NCBI RefSeq assembly: GCF_031656915.1
Contig: NZ_CP134227.1
Coordinates: forward strand, 3,100,001-3,164,000
Length of the DNA: 64,000 nucleotides
Origin: Nocardioides marmorisolisilvae
GTDB taxonomy: Bacteria; Actinomycetota; Actinomycetes; Propionibacteriales; Nocardioidaceae
Direction: 5' to 3'
The position numbers and the translations under genes were made by a program. Shown here in pieces: positions 55,235-63,222 of the stretch. How positions within the stretch are numbered: position 1 is the first letter of the stretch; each line of letters opens with the position of its first letter. The notes under the pieces were generated by a model. It did not search any database. It saw only the letters and a list, made by a program, of their open reading frames with translations, and had not been told where the DNA came from.

Positions 55235-57271
55235 ATGGACGTGACCAGCCGCGCGCTCGGGAGCAACTACCGGCTCGTGTCCCGGATCGGCACCGGCGCG
55301 ATGGGCGAGGTCTGGCGCGCCGAGGACATCGGCGCGGGCACCGACGTGGCGGCCAAGGTGCTGCGCAGCGAGTTCAGCCACAACCCGGAGATCGTCTCCC
55401 GTTTCGTCCAGGAGCGCTCCATCCTGATGGGACTCGACCATCCCGCGATCGTCCGGGTGCGCGATCTGGTCGTCGAGCGCGACCGGCTGGCGATCATCAT
55501 GGACCTGGTCGACGGGTCGGACCTGCGCGCCGCCCTCCGCGAGGCCGGCACCCTGCCGCCCGCACTCGCCGCGCGGGTGGTGGCCCGGGTGCTCGAGGGC
55601 CTCGCAGCGGCGCACTCCCAGGGTGCGCTGCACCGTGACGTCAAGCCCGACAACGTGTTGCTCACCCACGACTGGACGCAACTGCGCCCGGACGCGATCC
55701 GGATCTCCGACTTCGGCATCGCCCGGCTCGCCCAGGACTCCACCGTCCAGGCGACCGGCCTGCTCGGCACACCGGAGTACATGCCGCCCGAGCTCTTCGA
55801 GCACGGAACGTCGAGCGCCGCGTCCGACGTGTACGCCGCCGGCGTGGTGCTCTACGAGCTGCTCGCCGGCCGCACGCCGTACGCCGGCAGCGGCACGGCG
55901 TACACGATCGGCAACCGCGCGGTCACGATGGAGCCGCCCCGGCTCGACCTGCCGGAGTCGCTGCAGCAGCTGCTGGCCAGCCTGCTCGCGAAGGATCCGC
56001 GGCGTCGCCTCAAGGCCGGAACCGCTGCCGAGACCCTCGTCGCGCTCGCCGACGACCTGGCCGGGGTCGACGCGCTGCCCGTGCAGCCCATCCCGACCAG
56101 CTGGGTGCGCACCCGTTCGTCCGACCTCGCGCACGGCACGATCCGGCCGGCGAGTGCGCCGGCGAGCTTCGACGTCGGTGGCACGAACCTCGACGTCACC
56201 TTCGCGCCGGAGACGCAGGCCGCGCAGGCCGGCGGCGAGGTCCGCGCGCTGGTCCCGGGAGCCGGTCCCGACCTGGAGGCAGGCGTCACCAACGTGGGCG
56301 CCGTGCCTGCCACCTATCACCCACCCGTGCTCGAGCCGGCGGTCCAGAAGCACGCCGATCGGCCAGAGCGGTCACGGGTTCGCCGCTGGCTGCTGCCCGG
56401 CACGATCGTCGTCGTCGTGCTCTGCGTCGTCGGCGGCTTCCTGCTGCTTCGTGGCCACGGCAGCGCCGACGACAAGCACGCCGCGATGACGACCGCCGTG
56501 TCGGCGCATCAGCAGGACGACAAGGTCCGCGGCACCGGCCTGCAGGTCAGCCGGGAGGCCAGCTACGACCCGGAGCACCACGAGGTCGAGCTGACCGTCA
56601 ACCTCACCGCCGACCGGGTCCCGCTCAAGGGCCCGTTCCTCCAGGTGCTGCCGATGCCCGCGGGAAGCACCGAGTGCCCACTGCCGGTCTGGTCGGGAGC
56701 AGACAGCCAGCCGAACAACCCGCAGATCACCGGGATCACCGCGCCGTGCGGCTCTGTGCTGACGGTGCCGACCGTCCCGGCCAACGGCACCCGCACGGTC
56801 ACCGCGAAGATCGCCATGGATCTGACCGGCTCCGACCCACAGCAGCAGCTGGCCAGCTGGCTGGACCGGACCGGGTCCCTCACGTCCTCCGCACTGAGTG
56901 ACACCGGCAAGAACGACACCTGGTTCGCCAGCCAGCGCCTCCAGGACATCGAGGTGGTCGCGCCCGCTGCGGTGTCGGTGCACGCCCGCCAGCTGCGGGT
57001 GGTGCTCTACCCGGTCTGGCCGACCGGCGTCGACCGGATCCACCCGATGTTCAACAGCGCGATCGGGCGGTCCTCGCAACTGCTCGACCAGGCGGCAGGC
57101 GGCCTGCGCAACCTCAGCCTCTTCGACCGCTGCCACACGGCTGTGTCGGTCAACCGCGACCGCAGCATCTCGGTGCTGCACCAGACCGACCGCTGCACGA
57201 TCGTGGTCAACGTCGGTAACCTCACCGGGCTGACCAGCACGCCCTTCCAGATCACCGACGCCGGCAGCTAG
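55235..57271 (+). CDS. Transmembrane Ser/Thr protein kinase
   Basis: The protein has 678 residues. The N-terminal Hanks-type kinase has the Gly loop GTGAMGEVW, the ATP Lys41 in VAAKVL, the catalytic HRDVKPDN (Asp135), DFG (Asp159) and GTPEYMPPE, so it should be active. A membrane segment at about 388-408 (LLPGTIVVVVLCVVGGFLLL) leads to a beta-rich extracellular domain of about 260 residues with two or three Cys. Kinase inside and sensor outside is the PknB-like plan. It lies three bases after the lipoprotein gene and 13 before the FHA-FtsK gene, whose FHA domain is a plausible phosphothreonine reader. Confidence 0.92.
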   Translation: MDVTSRALGSNYRLVSRIGTGAMGEVWRAEDIGAGTDVAAKVLRSEFSHNPEIVSRFVQERSILMGLDHPAIVRVRDLVVERDRLAIIMDLVDGSDLRAALREAGTLPPALAARVVARVLEGLAAAHSQGALHRDVKPDNVLLTHDWTQLRPDAIRISDFGIARLAQDSTVQATGLLGTPEYMPPELFEHGTSSAASDVYAAGVVLYELLAGRTPYAGSGTAYTIGNRAVTMEPPRLDLPESLQQLLASLLAKDPRRRLKAGTAAETLVALADDLAGVDALPVQPIPTSWVRTRSSDLAHGTIRPASAPASFDVGGTNLDVTFAPETQAAQAGGEVRALVPGAGPDLEAGVTNVGAVPATYHPPVLEPAVQKHADRPERSRVRRWLLPGTIVVVVLCVVGGFLLLRGHGSADDKHAAMTTAVSAHQQDDKVRGTGLQVSREASYDPEHHEVELTVNLTADRVPLKGPFLQVLPMPAGSTECPLPVWSGADSQPNNPQITGITAPCGSVLTVPTVPANGTRTVTAKIAMDLTGSDPQQQLASWLDRTGSLTSSALSDTGKNDTWFASQRLQDIEVVAPAAVSVHARQLRVVLYPVWPTGVDRIHPMFNSAIGRSSQLLDQAAGGLRNLSLFDRCHTAVSVNRDRSISVLHQTDRCTIVVNVGNLTGLTSTPFQITDAGS

Positions 57272-57284
57272 GGGGTGTCCGCCC

Positions 57285-60200
57285 GTGCGCATCTCGCTCA
57301 CTGTCGAGACCGCTGAGCAGTCCGCCGACGTCCTGGTCGACTGCGACGACCAGACCACCGCGGCCGACCTCGCCGACGCCCTGTCGGGTGCGGTCGGTGC
57401 CTCGGGTGCCGAGCTCGTGGTGGGTGAGGACCCGGCCACTCCGTCCGCCCGGGTGGCCGAGCTCGGACTGCTCGACGGGCACCGGGTCGGGCTGGGCCAC
57501 AAGGTCGAACCGCCACCGGGAGTCGAGACCAGAGGCTGGCAGCTGCACGTCGTCTCCGGGCCCGATGCGGGGGCGGTGTTCGCCCTCCCCGTCGGCGACC
57601 ACGACGTCGGCCGCAGCGGTGTGGTGTCCTTCCTCGACCACGCGATGTCACGCCGACACTGCCGGATCACGGTGAGCACGAACGGCGCCACGATCACCGA
57701 CCTGGGCTCGAGCAACGGCACCCGCCTCGACGGCGCCCTGCTGGAGGCGCAGCGGCCGCACCCCGTCGAGCTGGGCCAGATGATCGGCATCGGGCACTCG
57801 GTCGTGACGCTGCGACCCGCCCGAGCCACCGACGCGGTGATCGAGGCGGCCGAGCCCGGGCACGCGCACTTCCTCCGTCAGCCGCGGATGCTGCCGCCAC
57901 GCACCACCCTCGAGGTGAAGGTGCCGGCGGCACCAGGGGACAAGCCGCGCCGTCGGATCCCGATGGTCGCGATGCTGATCCCACTGGCGATGGGGGTCCT
58001 GATGGCGTGGCTGATGAGCTCGCCGACGTACCTGCTCTTCGCGCTGATGAGCCCCGCGATGATGATCGGCAATCTCGTCTCCGACATGCGCGGCGGGGCC
58101 AAGGACCATCGCGCCCGGGTGGAGAAGTACCACCGTGACCTCGAGGCCAGCCAGCAGCAGCTGGCCGCAGCCGTGCACACCGAGCAGAACCGGTTGCGCT
58201 CAGAGCTTCCGGACGCTGCCGACACCTTCCTGACCTGCGTGCTGCCCGGACGCAGGCTCTGGGAACGCCGCCCCTACGACGTGGACGCGCTCACCCTGCG
58301 GGTCGGCACCGCCGACCTGCCCTCGACCGTGCAGCTCGTCGGCGGCACCTTCGACACCCAGGTCGACCAGTCCGAGCACCGTCTGCACTGCGTCCCGGTC
58401 GCCGTCGACCTCAAGAGGGCCGGCGTCATCGGCGTCGCCGCGCCGCACGACACGGTGGTATCCACGCTGCGCTGGTTGACTGTCCAGCTGTGCGCCTTCC
58501 ACCCGACGCGCGACCTGGCCGTCACGGTGCTGACCAGCCGCGCCGAGGACCACTGGCGCTGGGTGCGCTGGCTGCCGCACCTGCGGCCGGGCACGGTCGA
58601 GGGCAGCACGGCGTACGTCGGCAACGACCCGGACTCGGTCTCGGCCCAGGTCTCCGCCCTGATCGGCCTGCTCACTGCCCGCAAGCAGGCGATGCAGGGG
58701 GGCCACGGGGTCAAGGCGGACAGCTTCCCCGCGCACGTGCTGGTGGTGCACGGCTACCGTCAGGTGCGCACCACGCTCGGGCTGGCACAGCTCCTCGACG
58801 AGGGGCCGAGCGTCGGGATCTACGCGATCTGTGCCGATGAGGACGAGCGGCTGCTCCCGGAGCGGTGCACCTCCACCATCGTCGCGGACCCGACCCGCCC
58901 CGACTTCGGAACCCTCCGGCGCACCGGCGAGTCCGACGTGGTCGACGTCCTGCTCGAAGGGGTGGCGGCCCCCTGGTGCGAGCGGGTCGCCCGGTCCCTG
59001 GCGCCCCTGGTGGATGTCGGGGCCGACCAGGGCGAGACCATGCTTCCCGACAGCGCCCGACTGCTCGAGGTCGTCGGCTTCGATCCGCCGCAGGCCGGGG
59101 CGATCCGCGCCCGGTGGGCGCTGGAGCCGCGGAGCACCGCGATGACGATCGGGGTCGGCCTCGACGGACCCTTCACCTTGGACCTGCGCCGCGACGGTCC
59201 GCACGGACTGATCGCGGGAACGACCGGCTCGGGGAAGACCGAGCTGCTCCAGACGATGATCGCCTCGCTGGCCCTGGTGAACCGTCCCGACGAGCTCAAC
59301 TTCGTGCTCGTCGACTACAAGGGCGACAGCGCGTTCAAGGACTGCGTCAACCTCCCCCACACGGTCGGCAAGGTCAACGACCTCGACCCGCACCTGGTCG
59401 AGCGCGCGCTGGAGTCGCTGTCCGCCGAGTTGCGCTACCGCGAACACTTCTTCGCCGAGGCGCAGGTCAAGGACATCGAGGACTACCAGCTGCTGCAGTC
59501 CAAGGAGCCGCACCGTCCGTCGCTGCCGCGACTGTTGCTGGTGATCGACGAGTTCGCCGCGCTGTTCAAGGAGCTGCCGGACTTCGTCTCCGGCCTGGTC
59601 GGCATCGCCCAGCGCGGCCGCTCGCTCGGCATCCACCTGCTGCTGGCCACCCAGCGGCCATCCGGGGTGGTGAGCCCGGAGATCCGCGCGAACACCAACC
59701 TCCGGGTCTCACTGCGCGTCACCGACGCCGCGGACAGCGTCGACATCCTGGAGAGCCCCGACGCGGCCAGCATCGCCAAGAGCTCACCGGGTCGTGGGTT
59801 CGCCCGTCTGGGCGCCGGCAACCTGCTCTCCTTCCAGTCCGGACGTGTCGGCGGCCGGCGTCCGGGCGCGGTCCTCGACGAGGTGCCCCCGCCGTTCGTC
59901 GCGGCGGTGCCGTGGAAGGCGCTGGGCTACCAGCAGCCGCAGCCCCCGGCCGCGGTCGCCCGCGACGACGTCAAGGACACCGATCTCGCCTCGCTGGTCG
60001 AGGCGGTGCGCGCCGCGGCCGTCGAGGACGGCGTACCCGCGCAGCGTCAGCCGTGGCTGCCGGCCCTGCCCGAGAAGCTCACCATGGCGGAGGTGTACGA
60101 CGACCTGCCGGCCGCCACGCTCGCCGTCCCGCCGCTGCCCTTCGGTCGCAGCGACCTCCCCCAACTGCAGGAGCAGCAGCCGGCGACCTTCGACCTCGTC

Positions 60201-61631
60201 CGTGACGGCCACCTGCTGGTGATCGGCTCGGCTCGCAGCGGACGCTCCCAGCTGCTGCGCACCCTCGCCGGTGCGATCGCCCGGCTCACCTCACCTCGCG
60301 ACGTGCACCTCTACGGCATCGACTGCGGCAACGGCGCGCTGAACCCGTTCACCAGCCTGCCGCACTGCGGGGCCGTGGTGGGTCGCACCGAGCCGGAGCG
60401 GGCTGGCCGGCTCCTCGGGCGGATCGGCGCCGAGATGGATCGGCGGCAGATGCTGCTGGCGCAACACGGCTTCGCCGACATCGAGGAGCAGCGTCGGTCG
60501 CCGGAGTCCTCGCTGCCGCACCTCGTGGTGATGATCGACCGGTGGGAGGGCTTCACCACCTCGCTGGCCGACATCGACAACGGCGCGATGGCCGACATGG
60601 TCACCCGGATCCTGCGCGAGGGCGCCAGCCTCGGCGTCCACCTGGTCATCAGTGGCGACCGGACCCTCGCCGGCAACCAGATCGCGTCGATGACCGAGCA
60701 CAAGTTCGCGATGCGGCTCGCCGACAAGGGCGACTTCTCGCTCATCGGCCTGTCGCCGCGCTCGCTCCCCGACCGGATGCCGCCCGGGCGCGGGTTCACC
60801 CCGGCCGGGATCGAGGGCCAGGTGCTGCTGCTGGACGAGGACGAGTCCGGCCAGGCACAGGCGGCCGCGTTGGTCAGGCTCGGCGAGGCGGCTCATGCTC
60901 GAGGCGAGCTGGCGGAGGTGGCCGACCCGGCCCAGCGGCCGTTCCGGCTCGACGTGCTCCCCAGCCGGATCACCCTGGAGGAGGCGCTCGCGCTGCGTCC
61001 AGCCGACGCCGCGCCGACCCTGCTGCCGCTCGCGGTGGGCGGTGACGAGCTCACCGCGATGGGCCCGGACCTCGCCACGAGCCCGAGCTTCCTGGTCGCC
61101 GGACCGCACCGCTCCGGGCGCAGCACGACCCTGCTCGCCGCCGTGCACGCCGCCGTGAGCTTCGGTGTGCAGGTGGTCGTCGCCGCCCCGCGACCCAGCC
61201 CGCTCCGCGACCTCGCCGGCACGGCCGGCGTGCTGCAGGTGTTCACCGACGACGAGCCCGAGGCCACCTACCGCGAGCTGGTGGCCAGCGTCCCGGGGCC
61301 GGTGCTGCTGGTGCTCGACGACGCCGAGGAGCTCAAGGACGCGCGCGCGGAGGACTACTTCGCCGAGATCGTCCGCGGCAACGCCGAGGGGCAGGTCGCG
61401 CTGCTCTTCGGCGGTGCGGCGGACGCCCTCCAGCTCGGCTTCAGCGGCTGGCACGTCGAGGCGCGCAAGGCCCGACGCGGACTGCTGCTGTCGCCGCAGG
61501 AGAGCGGCGACGGCGACCTGGTCGGGCTGCGGCTCCCGCGCAGCGCGGTGGGCCAGCCGGTCCAGCCGGGCCGCGGGCTGCTGCACCTGGGCGACGGGCA
61601 GCTGGTGCGGGTCGCCACCGTGCTTCCCTGA
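57285..61631 (+). CDS. EssC/EccC-type FtsK-SpoIIIE ATPase with FHA domain
   Basis: This 1448-residue protein starts at GTG 57285. The first about 80 residues may be a ubiquitin-like or degenerate FHA fold. A canonical FHA domain follows (VGRSG, SRRHC, DLGSSNGTRLDG, about 85-180), then two membrane segments at about 226-265. The first ATPase module is complete: AGTTGSGKTELLQ (Lys651) and LLLVIDEFAAL. Two further modules have degenerate P-loops, GSARSGRSQLL near 979 and AGPHRSGRSTTLL near 1271. This is the layout of type VII secretion EssC/EccC motors. It is last in the operon and convergent with the WXG100-like gene. Confidence 0.9.
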   Translation: MRISLTVETAEQSADVLVDCDDQTTAADLADALSGAVGASGAELVVGEDPATPSARVAELGLLDGHRVGLGHKVEPPPGVETRGWQLHVVSGPDAGAVFALPVGDHDVGRSGVVSFLDHAMSRRHCRITVSTNGATITDLGSSNGTRLDGALLEAQRPHPVELGQMIGIGHSVVTLRPARATDAVIEAAEPGHAHFLRQPRMLPPRTTLEVKVPAAPGDKPRRRIPMVAMLIPLAMGVLMAWLMSSPTYLLFALMSPAMMIGNLVSDMRGGAKDHRARVEKYHRDLEASQQQLAAAVHTEQNRLRSELPDAADTFLTCVLPGRRLWERRPYDVDALTLRVGTADLPSTVQLVGGTFDTQVDQSEHRLHCVPVAVDLKRAGVIGVAAPHDTVVSTLRWLTVQLCAFHPTRDLAVTVLTSRAEDHWRWVRWLPHLRPGTVEGSTAYVGNDPDSVSAQVSALIGLLTARKQAMQGGHGVKADSFPAHVLVVHGYRQVRTTLGLAQLLDEGPSVGIYAICADEDERLLPERCTSTIVADPTRPDFGTLRRTGESDVVDVLLEGVAAPWCERVARSLAPLVDVGADQGETMLPDSARLLEVVGFDPPQAGAIRARWALEPRSTAMTIGVGLDGPFTLDLRRDGPHGLIAGTTGSGKTELLQTMIASLALVNRPDELNFVLVDYKGDSAFKDCVNLPHTVGKVNDLDPHLVERALESLSAELRYREHFFAEAQVKDIEDYQLLQSKEPHRPSLPRLLLVIDEFAALFKELPDFVSGLVGIAQRGRSLGIHLLLATQRPSGVVSPEIRANTNLRVSLRVTDAADSVDILESPDAASIAKSSPGRGFARLGAGNLLSFQSGRVGGRRPGAVLDEVPPPFVAAVPWKALGYQQPQPPAAVARDDVKDTDLASLVEAVRAAAVEDGVPAQRQPWLPALPEKLTMAEVYDDLPAATLAVPPLPFGRSDLPQLQEQQPATFDLVRDGHLLVIGSARSGRSQLLRTLAGAIARLTSPRDVHLYGIDCGNGALNPFTSLPHCGAVVGRTEPERAGRLLGRIGAEMDRRQMLLAQHGFADIEEQRRSPESSLPHLVVMIDRWEGFTTSLADIDNGAMADMVTRILREGASLGVHLVISGDRTLAGNQIASMTEHKFAMRLADKGDFSLIGLSPRSLPDRMPPGRGFTPAGIEGQVLLLDEDESGQAQAAALVRLGEAAHARGELAEVADPAQRPFRLDVLPSRITLEEALALRPADAAPTLLPLAVGGDELTAMGPDLATSPSFLVAGPHRSGRSTTLLAAVHAAVSFGVQVVVAAPRPSPLRDLAGTAGVLQVFTDDEPEATYRELVASVPGPVLLVLDDAEELKDARAEDYFAEIVRGNAEGQVALLFGGAADALQLGFSGWHVEARKARRGLLLSPQESGDGDLVGLRLPRSAVGQPVQPGRGLLHLGDGQLVRVATVLP

Positions 61632-61660
61632 GCCGCCGCGGGCACCCTCGACCATGCAGG

Positions 61661-61696
61661 AAGGCCGCCCCTCCCCGGGCGGGGAACGGCGGCCTT
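61661..61696. terminator. Bidirectional hairpin between EssC-like and WXG100-like genes
   Basis: The perfect 9-bp arms AAGGCCGCC and GGCGGCCTT enclose an 18-base loop that can itself pair (CCCC/GGGG). It lies 30 bases past the ATPase stop and 16 past the WXG100 stop, so it could terminate both convergent genes. Confidence 0.8.
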
Positions 61697-61712
61697 CGAC
61701 GGGCGCGTGGGC

Positions 61713-62009
61713 TCAGCTGTGCATCGCCTTGGCGAGCTCCTCGTCAGCGTGCTGGAAGGTCTCGGCGGCCTTGCTGAGGTACTGCGCCATGCCGTGCAGG
61801 CCCTCGATGGTCTTCTGGGTGCCCTTCGTGAACTCGTCGTACGACGCACCGAACGCACCCGAGGCCTTGTCGGTCTTGAAGTCCGTCTCGATGAGCTGGC
61901 GGATCTGGCCGTGGAGGGCCTGCAGCTGCTGCTCGATGTCGGTCTTCGCGTTGTTGAGCTTGGTCGCCTGGTCCCGCATCTGCTGGTAGGTGACGTTCAC
62001 GTTTGCCAC
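61713..62009 (-). CDS. WXG100-superfamily protein (ESAT-6-like)
   Basis: The protein has 98 residues from GTG 62009, with AAGGGGG upstream. It has the length and two-helix hairpin plan of WXG100 secretion substrates. The Trp-x-Gly at the turn is replaced by TDFKTDKASGAFGASYDEF, a variant I recall from actinobacterial WXG100 proteins. The C-terminal helix ends FQHADEELAKAMHS, close to the Y-x3-D/E export signal (here F-x3-D). It is convergent with the FHA-FtsK gene and probably the substrate or assembly factor of that motor. Confidence 0.88.
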   Translation of the reverse strand: MANVNVTYQQMRDQATKLNNAKTDIEQQLQALHGQIRQLIETDFKTDKASGAFGASYDEFTKGTQKTIEGLHGMAQYLSKAAETFQHADEELAKAMHS

Positions 62010-62174
62010 GAGATTCCCCCTTCAGGGCGTTGCGTCGATGTCCACGAGTCAAGGACAGGCCAACGCTACATCGCCGCCCGGTCTCGGACCCAGCCCGATC
62101 CTGCCCACAATCGGGCCGGCCTAACCGCCCCCTCGACGCCGCGCGAGCCCCGGCCAGCGGGCCTCCGGCGATGC

Positions 62175-63017
62175 TCAGCCGAGCCAGTCCATGGTGTCCG
62201 GGTGGGGCCCCTGCCGGCCGTCCTCGCCGCGGTCGAGGCCATCGATCGCGGCCATATCCTCGTCGCTGAGCTCGAAGCCGAAGACGTCGAAGTTCTCCCG
62301 CATCCGCTCGGTGTGGGTGGTCTTGGGGAAGACGACGTCGCCGCGTTGGAGCGCCCAGCGCAAGGCGACCTGGGCCGGTGTCTGCCCGAGCCGCTCGGCG
62401 ATGCCGACGATGACCGGGTCATCGCCGACCTTGCCCTGGGCGATCGGTGCCCAGGCCTCGGTCACGATGCCTGCCGCCCGGTTCGCCTCGCGCACGGCCG
62501 CGTTGCCGAAGAAGGGGTGCACCTCGACCTGGTTCACCGCGGGAACGCCCTCGGTCTGCGCCGCGAGCCGCTCCAGGTGGGCGGGTTGGAAGTTGGATAC
62601 CCCGATGGAGCGTGCCCGGCCGTCGCGCTGGAACTCGACGAGGGTCTCCCAGGTCGAGACGAAGTCGCCGCCGTACTGCGTGGGCAGCGGCCAGTGGATC
62701 AAGAACAGGTCCACGTGGTCGGTGCCGAGCCGGGTCAGCGTCTCGTCGAAGGCGCGTCGGGCGTCGTCGGGGCGGTGGAAGCCGTTGTTGAGCTTGCTGG
62801 TGACGAAGACGTCGTCTCGCGCGAGCCCCGAGGCGGCGATGGCCTCGCCGACGCCGGCCTCGTTGCGGTACATCTGAGCCGTGTCGATGTGGCGGTAGCC
62901 GACCTCCAGTGCTCGCGAGACCACGTCGGCGGTCTCTGCGGGCGGCACCTGGAAGACGCCGAAGCCGAGCTGGGGGATGGTGTTGCCGTCGTTGAGGGTC
63001 ACGTTGGGAACAGTCAT
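62175..63017 (-). CDS. Aldo/keto reductase
   Basis: The protein has 280 residues from ATG 63017; ATG 63026 is an alternative. The tetrad residues are visible: Asp and Tyr in GYRHIDTAQMYRNE, Lys in VFVTSKL and His in LFLIHWP. The C-terminal FPKTTHTERMRENFDVF binds NADPH. It is a generic carbonyl reductase, similar to 2,5-diketogluconate reductase-type enzymes; the substrate is unknown. It is divergent from dnaK and has no operon partner. Confidence 0.93.
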   Translation of the reverse strand: MTVPNVTLNDGNTIPQLGFGVFQVPPAETADVVSRALEVGYRHIDTAQMYRNEAGVGEAIAASGLARDDVFVTSKLNNGFHRPDDARRAFDETLTRLGTDHVDLFLIHWPLPTQYGGDFVSTWETLVEFQRDGRARSIGVSNFQPAHLERLAAQTEGVPAVNQVEVHPFFGNAAVREANRAAGIVTEAWAPIAQGKVGDDPVIVGIAERLGQTPAQVALRWALQRGDVVFPKTTHTERMRENFDVFGFELSDEDMAAIDGLDRGEDGRQGPHPDTMDWLG

Positions 63018-63113
63018 GAACCGCATGACAAGCGGCGGGCCCGAGGTATTCCGACGTCCCGCGGCCGTACGGGAACAATCCCCGAGCAGGCTGCGTTGGC
63101 ACCCATGATGAGA

Positions 63114-63134
63114 CTTGAGTTGTAATGACTCAAC
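63114..63134 (+). promoter_or_regulatory. HAIR-type HspR operator before dnaK
   Basis: CTTGAGT-N7-ACTCAAC matches the HAIR consensus CTTGAGT-N7-ACTCAAG except for the last base. It lies 88 bases before the dnaK ATG. HspR with DnaK represses such promoters in actinobacteria until heat stress. TTGACA at 63139-63144 may be a -35 box just downstream of the site. Confidence 0.85.
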
Positions 63135-63222
63135 TTGTTTGACACACTCCGGGCAGCGTGAGCACAGTGCCCGGAGAGGGACCCGAGAAACCTGTGCACC
63201 AAGAGCGAAGGTAGGAAACACC

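Noticed and set aside
53807-56353. Minus-strand 848-codon frame opposite the lipoprotein and kinase genes
   Set aside because: Its product is Arg/His/Val-rich without motifs, while the plus strand has the kinase catalytic motifs and a lipobox.
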